This document shows positions 40,409 to 49,085 of a stretch of 64,000 nt of DNA, piece after piece. Source of the DNA: Negativicutes bacterium (GTDB lineage Bacteria; Bacillota; Negativicutes; Anaeromusales; Anaeromusaceae); the NCBI GenBank assembly GCA_009929485.1, contig SAAJ01000008.1, positions 25,261 through 89,260 of the forward strand, written 5' to 3'. Within the stretch, counting starts at the first letter, position 1; the number at the start of each line of letters is the position of its first letter. The position numbers were made by a program, and so were the translations under genes. The notes under the pieces are model-generated. The model ran no database searches. It worked only from the letters and a program-made list of their open reading frames with translations, and was not told where the DNA came from.

Positions 40409-42349
40409 TTAAAGAAATACCTTGGTACTTTCTATGGCCATATTGCTTTGTGCCTCGGGATCCCTAGTTTCAAGCGCTGGCGTCGGGAATCTGCGTAAAA
40501 GCAGCACTTCGTTTCCTAGAGAATTGTAAGCCAAGCGGTTGCAGGCCGAGTGCATCAACAAAATACCGCGGCCATGATCATGAAGACCCAGTTCATCATA
40601 CCAGGCTTCCGGGCTGATGGTCTGCAGCTTGTTTAGGAGGCTGCGAGCGTCAAAACCAGGCCCGTCGTCTTTGACGCGAATACTCAAGCGATTGCCGCAA
40701 CGACGCATGCGCAAAGAAACTCGTTGGCCCGCAAAAAAACCGTTGTTCAAGGCTTCGTTGGCGGCTACTTCAAGGATCGCTCCTTCTCCTTCTGGAGCGT
40801 AGTTTCTTAAAAACTCATGAATCGCTGTTTGCGCCTGGGCCAGATCCTGTTGGTTTTGGATGCAGGGCAGGTGCAACTGGCGGGGGAGTTGATTGATTTC
40901 CAGGACAACGGCGGAAAAATCGTCGCTGCGCTCCGGCTTTTGCGACAGCGTTTCCAGCCAGCGCGTATAGCCGGACAAACCAGTTTGCGCCTGTAAGCCG
41001 TGAAGCTCCATTAGATCAGAAACGCCGTCGCTCATAATGCAGTAGACTTCGCCCGCCTTTAGAGGGCGAGTGACGGTTTGCATGTCAATGTCGTCAAAGA
41101 TGCCCAAAAAGCGGCTGCTGACCGGAATTAAAGAACAGCCGCTTTCCGTGGCTGTAAGATAGAAATTAATCCCGCCGGAAATAAAGGTAAGCAGCGAATT
41201 TTGCAGATCGAATTCGAAGTAGGCGATACCGGCGAAGGCGTCTTCATGCAGATATTGCTGAATACGTTGGTTAATGAGCTGAAAATGATCTTCCGTAACG
41301 GTTTCTCCGTTAAGAAGATGGACGTCCAGCAGCATTTTTAAAGACGATGTCTGCAGGGCCGTAGCTACGCCGTGTCCGCTGACGTCAACCATGTAGCCGC
41401 GCAACGTTTTTTCGTCAGCAAACCATTTGTAGTTGAAAAGATCACCGCTTACCGTGTGGTAAGGCAGAAAGAGCGTTTCAATGCGCATCTCCGGCACGGT
41501 TAAGGCGTCAGGCAGCGTATCTTGCTGTACTTGGGCGGCCAGGTGCAGTTCCTTTAATGTTTGCTGTTCGCGGCAGCGCAGTTCTTGCTCATAGCGCTTG
41601 CGTTCCGTAATGTCCCGGGAGATGCCGAGCAGACCGGTTACATAGCCTTCGCTGTCGTGAAAAGGAGCTTTGACGGTTTCTACGTCAATGACGCGGCCGT
41701 CGGCTAGAGCGTATTGCTCTTCAACTTTTACGGCTTGGTCCATGAGGAGTGTTTCATAGTCTTTTTTCAAGCAGTTTTCGATTAACTTTGGATCATGCAG
41801 CAGTTCCCAGGTGGCTTTGCCAATGACATCTTCTTCCCGTTTGGCGCCGTAGAGCAATTCCCTGCAGGACTTGTTGCACCCTAGAATCTGCAGCTGCAGG
41901 TCTTTGAAGACAATCATATCCGGAATATTGTCCATCATAGTGCGCAAAAGCTTTTGCTGGTTTTCCAGCTTTAGCTCCAATTGCTTGCGGTGCGAGATTT
42001 TACGGGAAAAGCCGATGGTGCCGGCAAAGCGGCCGTTTTTTTGGAAAAAAGGGAAAACCTGCGTGTCAAACCAATTGCAGCCAGCCCTGTTTTCCCGGTA
42101 GATGTGGTCGCGGCTTTGGGGCAGACGCGATTGTGCTACCGCCTCGTCCAATTCCTCGTATACTAAGCTCAAGAAGGCAGGCATAACATCCCTAACCGTT
42201 CGGCCGACGATTTCCGCAGCGCTTTTATGGCAAAAGCGGGTGAAGGAAGCGTTGATCTCTAAAAAACGGCCTTGGTCATCTTTCATCCAGGCAAGCGTAG
42301 GCATATGCTGAAAAATGACTTGCAACGGGGTAAGCTCTCCATGATTCAT
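40409..42349 (-). CDS. PAS-PAS-SpoIIE phosphatase fused to an HATPase anti-sigma kinase domain
   Basis: A 646-residue cytosolic signalling protein. Two PAS domains (about 7-120 and 130-245, the second with DMIVFKDLQLQILGCN) precede a PP2C-type SpoIIE domain (about 275-470: SGDLFNYKWFADEKTLRGYM, VDVSGHGVATALQTS, and YCIMSDGVSDLMEL with metal aspartates). The last 140 residues are an RsbW-like GHKL ATPase (AANEALNNGFFAGQ, VKDDGPGFDARSLL, LHDHGRGILLMHSACN). Thus an RsbU-like phosphatase and an RsbW-like kinase are fused. A STAS protein gene lies just upstream in the same direction and is the obvious substrate. No sigma factor gene is adjacent. AAGGAG precedes the ATG. Confidence 0.92.
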   Translation of the reverse strand: MNHGELTPLQVIFQHMPTLAWMKDDQGRFLEINASFTRFCHKSAAEIVGRTVRDVMPAFLSLVYEELDEAVAQSRLPQSRDHIYRENRAGCNWFDTQVFPFFQKNGRFAGTIGFSRKISHRKQLELKLENQQKLLRTMMDNIPDMIVFKDLQLQILGCNKSCRELLYGAKREEDVIGKATWELLHDPKLIENCLKKDYETLLMDQAVKVEEQYALADGRVIDVETVKAPFHDSEGYVTGLLGISRDITERKRYEQELRCREQQTLKELHLAAQVQQDTLPDALTVPEMRIETLFLPYHTVSGDLFNYKWFADEKTLRGYMVDVSGHGVATALQTSSLKMLLDVHLLNGETVTEDHFQLINQRIQQYLHEDAFAGIAYFEFDLQNSLLTFISGGINFYLTATESGCSLIPVSSRFLGIFDDIDMQTVTRPLKAGEVYCIMSDGVSDLMELHGLQAQTGLSGYTRWLETLSQKPERSDDFSAVVLEINQLPRQLHLPCIQNQQDLAQAQTAIHEFLRNYAPEGEGAILEVAANEALNNGFFAGQRVSLRMRRCGNRLSIRVKDDGPGFDARSLLNKLQTISPEAWYDELGLHDHGRGILLMHSACNRLAYNSLGNEVLLLRRFPTPALETRDPEAQSNMAIESTKVFL

Positions 42350-42398
42350 GAACAAGGACTCCTTTTATATAAAAAGTGCGAACCCGGCAGCAGCTGCT

Positions 42399-42704
42399 TC
42401 AGTCTTCTAAATGCAGCACCTTGTCGAGGCGCGTACGCTGCAGCAACTCTTTAACCATGCCCTGTACGCCTGTCAGGGCGAGAGAGCCGTTTTTTTCCTG
42501 GGTCATTTTGTGCAGCGTGACTAATACGCCCAGGCCGGAGCTGTCGATATAGGTCACGCCGGCAAGATTCATGATAATATGATGGTGACCGGTTTCAATT
42601 TTTTCGATCATTGCGTCGCGGATAATGCCGGCGTCATGTACGTACAGTTTGCCGGTCAAGGTTAAAATAGCTTGATTGCCGTTAGTTGTTAAAGTGTGTT
42701 CCAT
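42399..42704 (-). CDS. STAS domain anti-sigma factor antagonist
   Basis: A 101-residue STAS protein like SpoIIAA/RsbV. The phosphorylatable region is VTYIDSSGLGVLVTLHKMTQ with Ser in DSSG. Opening strands ILTLTGKLYVHDAG are typical. It lies between the chemoreceptor gene (27 bp upstream) and the PAS-SpoIIE-HATPase gene (49 bp downstream), so all three are probably one transcript. It would be phosphorylated by the HATPase module and dephosphorylated by the SpoIIE module of the fused partner. Confidence 0.93.
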   Translation of the reverse strand: MEHTLTTNGNQAILTLTGKLYVHDAGIIRDAMIEKIETGHHHIIMNLAGVTYIDSSGLGVLVTLHKMTQEKNGSLALTGVQGMVKELLQRTRLDKVLHLED

Positions 42705-42731
42705 AGCGGAAATCTTCCTTTCACTTTCAAA

Positions 42732-44423
42732 TTAAATCTGGAAAACAACAATGTCGTTTTGGAGACTTTGGGCCATGGCGCTGGTTTCCTCCGAGGTTGC
42801 GGCAATGGTTTCCACGGTAGCTGTAACTTCCTGAATCGCGGCAGCTACGGATTGCGTTTCCCGCTCTGTACTTTCGATATCATTAGCGACGTTTTCAATG
42901 AGTTGAATGATTTTATCCGACGAAGCGATTTCCGCGTTGGTAATTTTGGCAATGCCGTCGACGTCTTCGACCGTCTCGGTCACTGCCGCCATGATGTGTT
43001 CCAACGATTGCTCCGCCGCAGTAACGGCGGTAACGCCGCTTTCCACTTCCTGCAAGCTTTCTTTCATGGCGATAACCGCATTTTGCGTATTGTCCGTGAT
43101 TTTGGCGATGAGGTGGGAAATATTATCAGCTTCGGTATTGGACTGTTCCGCCAGTTTGCGTACTTCTTCGGCGACAACTGCAAAACCGCGACCGGATTCG
43201 CCGGCCCGGGCCGCTTCGATAGCGGCGTTAAGAGCCAACAGATTGGTCTGCTTGGCAATGCCGGTGATGGTTTCGTTGATGCTGCCGATCTGCTGGGAAT
43301 AATCATTGAGCAGCGTAATGACCCGCTCGGCTTCGATGGTTTTGGCGTGAATGGTATTCATACTCTGCATGGCATTATGGATGGTATCTTTGCCGTCTTT
43401 AGCGGTGGACATGGTGACTTCCGATTTGCCGCTTGCCGAATGCGCTTTATCTTTGGCAATTTGAATCAGCGAGGACAATTCTACAAGTACTTGGGACGTT
43501 TCTGTGCTGGTTTTGGCAGCGTCGCTCATCGAGGAGGCTACGTGCTGGATGTCGTTGGCGATGCTATTAGCGGCGCCGGAAACCTGCTCTGACGAAGCTG
43601 CCAGCTCTTCAGAAGCGGCGGAAAGCTCGACGGCGCTGGTGGAAACATCCTTGACGATGCGCAGCTGCCCGTCAATCATGGTGTTGAAGGATTGGCTAAG
43701 CTGGCCGATTTCATCAGCTGCCTGGTTGGAAGAGCGGATAGTCAGGTTGCCTTTGCTGGCTTCCGCCATGAGGCTTTGCAGCTCTTTGACGGGAGAGGCC
43801 AGCTGGCGGCTGTACCAAACGCCGAGAGCTAAAGCAAATAGAAGAATGACAGCAGTGACTAAAAGGGCGTTATTGGAACGGGCTTGGACGTCGCTTTTCA
43901 TCGCGGCTGTCTGGGTGAGCAGTTCTTTCTTTTGAACCTCCGACAAGTCGACAAAGCCTTTGTCGATGGCAGCTACAAGGTTTCGTCCTTGCGTTGTCAG
44001 CTGCGTCAAATTGGGATCGTTGCTGCGCTTGGCGGCGATAACGCGGTCGCCCAGCTTGAGATAATCGCCAATCAGCTTTTGCACTTCCCCGCCTTTGCTC
44101 TGCAAGGCCGGATTTGGCACTTTCGCCGTGTAATCGCTCATGATTTGATAGCTTGCTTGGATGTTGGCGCGATAGCCTTTTTCATAAGTATCCATGCCGT
44201 CGGCATAGGTCAAAAAGCCGCGCATGTCTAAAAGCGCTCTGGTAAATTGGGTGTGGGCGTCTTTGGCGGACACCATGTCCATGGCGTCGGTTTCGATGAC
44301 CTGCTGCGCCTCGGCGCCTACGGCACGGAGATGATAGTAAGTGTAGCTTACAACGCCAGTCATCAACGCAACAACCAAAACAATGATACCGACAATTTGC
44401 GCTACGAGAGGAAAACGATTCAT
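42732..44423 (-). CDS. Methyl-accepting chemotaxis protein
   Basis: A 563-residue chemoreceptor. TM1 is about 8-30, then a four-helix-bundle periplasmic domain, TM2 about 192-211 ([19 protein letters not shown]), HAMP about 212-264 ([20 protein letters not shown]) and a long signalling coiled coil whose hairpin tip reads [20 protein letters not shown] followed by [18 protein letters not shown]. There is no CheR-tethering pentapeptide at the end. GGGAGG precedes the ATG. It heads a likely operon with the STAS and PAS-SpoIIE genes, which suggests the receptor input is linked to a partner-switching module. A structured repeat element lies 43 bp upstream in the same direction. Confidence 0.94.
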   Translation of the reverse strand: MNRFPLVAQIVGIIVLVVALMTGVVSYTYYHLRAVGAEAQQVIETDAMDMVSAKDAHTQFTRALLDMRGFLTYADGMDTYEKGYRANIQASYQIMSDYTAKVPNPALQSKGGEVQKLIGDYLKLGDRVIAAKRSNDPNLTQLTTQGRNLVAAIDKGFVDLSEVQKKELLTQTAAMKSDVQARSNNALLVTAVILLFALALGVWYSRQLASPVKELQSLMAEASKGNLTIRSSNQAADEIGQLSQSFNTMIDGQLRIVKDVSTSAVELSAASEELAASSEQVSGAANSIANDIQHVASSMSDAAKTSTETSQVLVELSSLIQIAKDKAHSASGKSEVTMSTAKDGKDTIHNAMQSMNTIHAKTIEAERVITLLNDYSQQIGSINETITGIAKQTNLLALNAAIEAARAGESGRGFAVVAEEVRKLAEQSNTEADNISHLIAKITDNTQNAVIAMKESLQEVESGVTAVTAAEQSLEHIMAAVTETVEDVDGIAKITNAEIASSDKIIQLIENVANDIESTERETQSVAAAIQEVTATVETIAATSEETSAMAQSLQNDIVVFQI

Positions 44424-44465
44424 TATGTAGTACCTCCCTTTTTGGTCGCCGCTAATTTATTCACT

Positions 44466-44583
44466 GCTTCAATCAAAGAGGCTCTTTTTCCGGCAAACTT
44501 TGTCAGAAATTCTCGGCATAGCCCCGCTATGCCTGCGGTTTCTTTCTCGTTTGACGAAAAAATTTCTCTCTTTATTTTGAAGC
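44466..44583 (-). other. Structured repeat element, copy 3 of 3, in the MCP leader
   Basis: On the plus strand GCTTCAA (44466-44472) pairs with TTGAAGC (44577-44583), CAAAC (44494-44498) with GTTTG (44549-44553), and the inner GGCATAGC with GCTATGCC. Read on the minus strand it has the same order as copies 1 and 2 and ends 43 bp before the chemoreceptor start codon. Confidence 0.7.
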
Positions 44584-44685
44584 GTTCATCAAATTAGAGG
44601 CTTCTGTATAGTTCCAAACCAGAAGTGTGGTTTTACGAGGAACAAGTAACGAGTAACGAGTAACGAGGAACAAGTAATGATGAAC

Positions 44686-45639
44686 CTAAGCGCTTTCTGC
44701 GTTAAGCTGCAGCAAAGCGTCAACCACTTGCGGATCGAATTGGCTGCCGCTGCCGTCACGGATGATGGCCAGCGCTTTGGCGCGGGGAAGCGCTGAGCGG
44801 TAGACGCGGTCTGCCGTCAAGGCTTCAAAGACGTCAGCGACGCTGAGAATGCGCGCCAGCCAAGGGATTTCCTCTCCTTTTATGCCGTTAGGATAGCCTT
44901 GGCCGTTAAACCACTCGTGATGGCAGAGGATGCTGTTGGCGATTTGTTGAAAGCGGTTGATTTTGCAAAGCACGTCGTGACCGAGCTGCGAGTGCGTTTC
45001 GATTTGCTGTCGTTCATCGGCGCTAAGGGGCCCTTTTTTCAGCAGGATGGTTTCCGGAATACCGACCTTGCCGATATCATGCAGCAGCGAGATGGTGGAC
45101 AAATCGTCCAATTGCGTTGTATCCAGCTCGAGAGCCCGCCCTAATTTGAGCGCTACGTCGCGGGTCTTTTCCGAATGGCGTCCGGTGTAGATATCGCGTT
45201 TTTCGATTAATTCGGCAAAGGCAAACATAGTTTGTACGAAATCGACTTCGTAATCCCATTGGAGCGTCATTAACGGCGTCGTATCCAGGTCGATCTCTAA
45301 GACGTATTCGACATCGCCGCAGGCGTCAAAGACAGGGATGGCCGTCTGTTCAAGACGAATCAGGCGGTGGTCGGGGGTTACAGAGCATTTTTGCTTGGTA
45401 AAGGGCTGTTTGTTTTGAAACGCTTGCTCAACAGGGCATTGGGGGCAGCGCTGGCTTAATTTAAGCCATTCATAGCAACGCGGCGCCGGCGTCACTTCCG
45501 GTACAGGACCGTGCAAGCGGCCGGCGGCAGGGTTGTGATAAAGCAGACGGAAATTACGGTCGATTTTAATGATGGGGCAGGGAAAACCGTCTAAGACGCT
45601 GTCCGGCAGCATCGGATGTGAGATAGGGTGCGGGAGCAT
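44686..45639 (-). CDS. PAS plus HD-GYP cyclic-di-GMP phosphodiesterase-like protein
   Basis: A 317-residue protein. Residues about 8-125 form a PAS-like domain with a Cys-rich stretch (PRCYEWLKLSQRCPQCPVEQ) that may bind a metal or cofactor. The rest is HD-GYP: RHSEKTRDVALKLG, LLHDIGKVGIPETILLK, HHEWFNGQGYPNGIKGEEIP and ADVFEALTADRVYR. All key metal residues (HD, the HH pair and the GYP triplet) are present, so it should hydrolyse c-di-GMP. AAAGGAGG precedes the ATG at 45639. It is transcribed towards, but separated from, the chemoreceptor operon by 262 bp. Confidence 0.92.
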   Translation of the reverse strand: MLPHPISHPMLPDSVLDGFPCPIIKIDRNFRLLYHNPAAGRLHGPVPEVTPAPRCYEWLKLSQRCPQCPVEQAFQNKQPFTKQKCSVTPDHRLIRLEQTAIPVFDACGDVEYVLEIDLDTTPLMTLQWDYEVDFVQTMFAFAELIEKRDIYTGRHSEKTRDVALKLGRALELDTTQLDDLSTISLLHDIGKVGIPETILLKKGPLSADERQQIETHSQLGHDVLCKINRFQQIANSILCHHEWFNGQGYPNGIKGEEIPWLARILSVADVFEALTADRVYRSALPRAKALAIIRDGSGSQFDPQVVDALLQLNAESA

Positions 45640-46020
45640 GTGAAAGCCTCCTTTGTGCGAAATCAAAATGGAATGGTTTTGAAACTATAATAACATACAA
45701 TTAGAGCAGCCCTGGATTTGTAAAAAGAAATTAATAAACAAGGGAAAAGCAACATGTTATGTAGTGTTTGAAGAGAGAAAAAGAAGAAGCCAATGACTGG
45801 AGAGATCATTAGCTTGTGCATCTAAAATGTGAGGATATAATAACATAACGTTTAAATTGAAAATAATGATATAGAAATACGTAAGAAAAGTCAAGAGAAC
45901 GAAAGGAATCTTTTGTATACAAGAGAAAAGTTTGCTTTGCAGAGAAAAAAGAAGCGTCTGTACGGGACGAAAAGACGCGGCTCGAGGAGATGCACAATCG
46001 TTGCTAATAACGAATGCGGC
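45640..46020. other. AT-rich intergenic stretch
   Basis: About 380 bp between the HD-GYP gene and the DeoR terminator. No gene, repeat family or clear promoter pair was recognised; a TTATTATAG stretch at about 45689 could be the -10 region of the HD-GYP gene. Confidence 0.4.
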
Positions 46021-46022
46021 AT

Positions 46023-46070
46023 AAAAATAGAAGGCAATTGACAGCCGATAATAGCTGTCAATTGCCTTCT
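46023..46070 (-). terminator. Terminator of the prfC-deoR transcript
   Basis: A perfect 17 bp stem, AGAAGGCAATTGACAGC with GCTGTCAATTGCCTTCT, is followed on the minus strand by ATTTTTAT. It is unusually long for a terminator. Confidence 0.85.
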
Positions 46071-46104
46071 GAACTGTCAATTTTTAGACGAAATTTATAG
46101 TTCC

Positions 46105-46872
46105 CTATAGAATCGTGATACCGTTAAGCTGGCAGTAAGTGCGGTAGCTTTCGGGCAGCTTATCGTCAGCGATGATGGCGTCGAAAAAGGACAAGTCTGC
46201 AATATGCTGCAGCGAGACGCCGTCAAATTTGCTGGAATCGCAGACCAAGTAGCGCTTGGCGGCGATATCCAAAATCAGCCGGTTCGTTGTGACTTCTTCC
46301 GGTACGGGATGGGTGACGCCGCGTTTGAGGTGGACCGCCGCCGCGCCGAAGAACACCTTGTCCACATTGAACTGGCGCAAAAACCGTTCGGTTTCACTGC
46401 CGCACATCTCCGTAGATTCCGGACGGACTTTGCCGCCAGGCAGAAACAGCGTGGCCTGAGGCAGAGAACTAGCCTTGACGGCAACGCCCAAAGAGAGGGT
46501 CAGTACATTAAGGCGTTGTACCGCAGAGGGAAGGTAATCTAGGATGTACTCCACCGTACTGCCAGCATTGAGGGCTATAGTATCGCCGTTTTCAATCAGC
46601 GCTGCCGCTTTGCGGGCGATAATTTGTTTTTCTTCGTATTGCTGGCGGCGCTTGGCCGCCAGAGTCAGCTCGGCAATCGGATAGGTGCTGGAGGGCGTGT
46701 CGATAAAAGCGCCCCCGTAGGTGAGGGTGACGCCGTGCTTTTCCGCCAAGTACTTAAGATCCCGGCGAATGGTGACGTCATTGACGGCAAAGCGTTCCGC
46801 GAGGACGGAAACCTTGACCGAGCCGTGTTGCAGGAGCAAGTTGAGGATTTCTTTGCGGCGGTTGATGTTCAT
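46105..46872 (-). CDS. DeoR/GlpR family transcriptional regulator
   Basis: A 255-residue regulator. The N-terminal DeoR helix-turn-helix is seen as ILNLLLQHGSVKVSVLAERF then AVNDVTIRRDLKYLAEKHGV. The C-terminal sugar-phosphate sensor domain has the usual pieces IALNAGSTVEYILDYL, FLPGGKVRPESTEMCGSET and LVCDSSKFDGVSL. These proteins control sugar uptake or breakdown genes, yet none is adjacent. It starts 3 bp after the prfC stop on the same strand, so it is probably cotranscribed with prfC, an unusual pairing. Confidence 0.92.
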   Translation of the reverse strand: MNINRRKEILNLLLQHGSVKVSVLAERFAVNDVTIRRDLKYLAEKHGVTLTYGGAFIDTPSSTYPIAELTLAAKRRQQYEEKQIIARKAAALIENGDTIALNAGSTVEYILDYLPSAVQRLNVLTLSLGVAVKASSLPQATLFLPGGKVRPESTEMCGSETERFLRQFNVDKVFFGAAAVHLKRGVTHPVPEEVTTNRLILDIAAKRYLVCDSSKFDGVSLQHIADLSFFDAIIADDKLPESYRTYCQLNGITIL

Positions 46873-46875
46873 GGC

Positions 46876-48486
46876 CTATAGCTCTGGCGGCGACAGCAAA
46901 AAGCCGATTTTCGGATTGTTGTCTTCGGACCAGCGCAGCGCCCAATCGCTCTGGAACAGCGCTACTTTGCGGCCTTTCGCGTCGCGCACGATCATGGCTC
47001 GGTCAATGCCTTTGAAGGTGGTGACGTCCTGGCTGCCGGCGTCGAGCCAGCGGGCGTGCTCATAGGGCAGGGAGTGCATCAAGATAGTACAGCCGTATTC
47101 GTTTTTAAGGCGGTATTCCAGCACTTCAAACTGCAGCTGACCGACAGCGCCGACTACATAGCTTTCGGCGAGAGTGTCGTCTTGCTGGAAAAGCTGTACA
47201 GCGCCCTCTTGGGTAAGCTGGGTAATGCCTTTTAAAAATTGCTTGCGCTTCATGGTGTCCTTGGGTTGAACGCGGCAAAAGCGCTCCGGCGGAAAAATCG
47301 GGAAGTCCGCGAAGGCGAAGTCGCTGCTGCGGCTGACGGAAAGGGTATCGCCAATGCCGAAAACTCCCGGATCAAAGAGGCCGACAATGTCTCCAGGCCA
47401 AGCTTCTTCAATAATGGTGCGGTCCTGCGCCAGAAATTGCTGCGGTTGCGAGAGTTTGACCGGTTTGCCGCTGCGGGAATGGTTGACCGTCATGCCCCGG
47501 CCGAAATGGCCCGAAACAATGCGGATAAAGGCCAGGCGATCCCGGTGAGCGGGGTTCATATTGGCCTGAATTTTAAAAACGAAAGCGGAAAACTCTTCTT
47601 CCGTAGGCTGTACGACGCCGTCGGAAGAACGCCGCGGCGCGGGCTCGGGAGCTAGGCGCAGGAATTCCTCTAAAAACGGCTGCACGCCAAAATTGCTCAT
47701 GGCGCTGCCGAAAAAGATAGGAGTCAGCTCGCCTTTTTGGACGCGTTCCATGTCAAAGGCTTCGCCGGCGGTATCTAAAAGCTCGATTTCCTCGCAGAGC
47801 GTGCGATGCGTTTCTTCGCCAATGACTTCGGTAAAGACCGGATCATCGACGCTTCCCTTGCTGGATGGCAGCGCCCATTGGCCGTGGGTGCCGTCTTCCT
47901 GGAACAGCTCAATCTGCCGTTCGCGGCGGTTGTAGACGCCTTTGTAGTCGCCTTCAATGCCGATAGGCCAGTTCATGGGATAACTTTGGATGCCTAGCAC
48001 TTTTTCGATTTCTTCCATTAAATCCATAGGGTGCTTGCCATGGCGGTCCAACTTGTTGATGAAGGTAAAGATGGGAATGCCCCGCTGGCGGCAGACCTTG
48101 AAGAGTTTGATGGTTTGGGGCTCTACGCCTTTGGCTACGTCAATGAGCATGACGGCGCTGTCTACGGCCATCAGCGTGCGGTAAGTATCTTCGCTGAAAT
48201 CTTGGTGACCAGGGGTATCAAGGATGTTGATGCGGAAGCCGTCGTAGTCAAACTGCATAACGCTGGAGGTAACGGAAATGCCGCGCTGCTTTTCAATTTC
48301 CATCCAGTCCGATACCGCGTGGCGCTGGGCCTTGCGGGATTTAACCGAACCGGCCAGGTGAATAGCGCCTCCGTATAAAAGCAATTTTTCTGTTAAGGTT
48401 GTTTTACCGGCATCCGGGTGTGAGATAATGGCGAAAGTCCGTCGCCGCTTGCTCTCAGCCGCAAGGGCGCTTAATGCTTGTGTCAT
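46876..48486 (-). CDS. prfC: Peptide chain release factor 3
   Basis: A 536-residue translational GTPase that frees release factors 1 and 2 from the ribosome. G1 is ISHPDAGKTTLTEKL, G2 lies around the EKQRGISVTSSVMQF switch, G3 is DTPGHQDFSEDT and G4 is FINKLDRHGK. GSVKSRKAQRHAVSDWMEIE is the RF3-specific stretch that separates it from EF-G. GGAGG precedes the ATG. A repeat-rich 600 bp gap lies upstream. The DeoR gene follows directly. Confidence 0.97.
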   Translation of the reverse strand: MTQALSALAAESKRRRTFAIISHPDAGKTTLTEKLLLYGGAIHLAGSVKSRKAQRHAVSDWMEIEKQRGISVTSSVMQFDYDGFRINILDTPGHQDFSEDTYRTLMAVDSAVMLIDVAKGVEPQTIKLFKVCRQRGIPIFTFINKLDRHGKHPMDLMEEIEKVLGIQSYPMNWPIGIEGDYKGVYNRRERQIELFQEDGTHGQWALPSSKGSVDDPVFTEVIGEETHRTLCEEIELLDTAGEAFDMERVQKGELTPIFFGSAMSNFGVQPFLEEFLRLAPEPAPRRSSDGVVQPTEEEFSAFVFKIQANMNPAHRDRLAFIRIVSGHFGRGMTVNHSRSGKPVKLSQPQQFLAQDRTIIEEAWPGDIVGLFDPGVFGIGDTLSVSRSSDFAFADFPIFPPERFCRVQPKDTMKRKQFLKGITQLTQEGAVQLFQQDDTLAESYVVGAVGQLQFEVLEYRLKNEYGCTILMHSLPYEHARWLDAGSQDVTTFKGIDRAMIVRDAKGRKVALFQSDWALRWSEDNNPKIGFLLSPPEL

Positions 48487-48627
48487 GATGTACCTCCATG
48501 TATCTAAATCAGCAACTACTTGCTATTTGTCGGTCCCTCCATTTTAGCATGAAAACCAATTCATACCAAGAGGGATGTAGGGGGACGTAACCCAGAGGGA
48601 ACGGCACACAGAGTAACAGAGAAGAGC

Positions 48628-48690
48628 CATAGAGTAACGAGGAATTGAACAAGAGAATCGGAGAACCGGAGGAGACGCAGGAGAGGGCAC
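48628..48690 (+). repeat. GAACAAGAG-type repeat with GAGTAAC units
   Basis: GAGTAACGAGGAATTGAACA leads into AGAGAATCGGAGAACCGGAG. A nearby ACGGCACACAGAGTAACAGA piece recurs at 59096. It lies upstream of prfC. Confidence 0.7.
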
Positions 48691-48718
48691 GGAAAACAAA
48701 GTAATCAGAACAAAAAAA

Positions 48719-48752
48719 GTTAGACAAACAGCCTTGCGCTGCTTGTCTAACT
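48719..48752. other. Isolated hairpin
   Basis: GTTAGACAAACAGC pairs with GCTGCTTGTCTAAC around a short loop in the gap between the GGDEF gene and prfC. It could be the terminator of the GGDEF transcript, although it is 330 bp past the stop. Confidence 0.45.
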
Positions 48753-48973
48753 CTTCATGGGCCGAATTCGTGAATTGTTGGCGGACAACCCCGAATCGAC
48801 GATGTTTAAATTGTATCGCAGGGGCGTGCAATCTGTCAACGAAAAGAATACAAAAGACAAAAAACAACAAAATACAACGAGCTGTTTTGTTTATATGTAG
48901 CAAAAAATAATAAAAATAAGTATTTTTGAAAAAAATGTAAACCTCTTCGGAACTTGCCGCGTCCAACGCTTGC

Positions 48974-49073
48974 CCAATCCCCCTGGCCCTGCGGGCCATC
49001 CTCCTTTGGCAAGGGGGACTTTGACCTTGCCTCCCTTGCCAAAGGGAGGCGCCGCCACAGCGGCGGAAGGCTT
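48974..49073 (-). repeat. Hairpin-rich repeat, third copy (inverted) of the DUF559 flank family
   Basis: Reverse complement of the units at 61-191 and 580-698: CCGCCGCTGTGGCGGCGCC, CCTCCCTTTGGCAAGGGAGG, then CCCCCTTGCCAAAGGAGGAT and GGCCCGCAGGGCCAGGGGGA. No DUF559 gene accompanies it. It lies 13 bp after the GGDEF gene stop. Confidence 0.85.
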
Positions 49074-49085
49074 CCCGGTTCAATC

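Noticed and set aside
44640..44680. GAGTAAC heptamer tandem repeat as a possible CRISPR or phase-variable tract
   Set aside because: Only a few short units, not in a coding frame or promoter pair; it matches degenerate ends of the dispersed repeat.
45757..46080. 107-codon open frame on the minus strand between HD-GYP and DeoR genes
   Set aside because: Low-complexity hydrophobic and aromatic composition, no ribosome site, and it overlaps the prfC-deoR terminator.
48544..49083. 179-codon minus-strand frame upstream of prfC
   Set aside because: Composed of repeat units in translation, including the DUF559-flank repeat; no coding signature.
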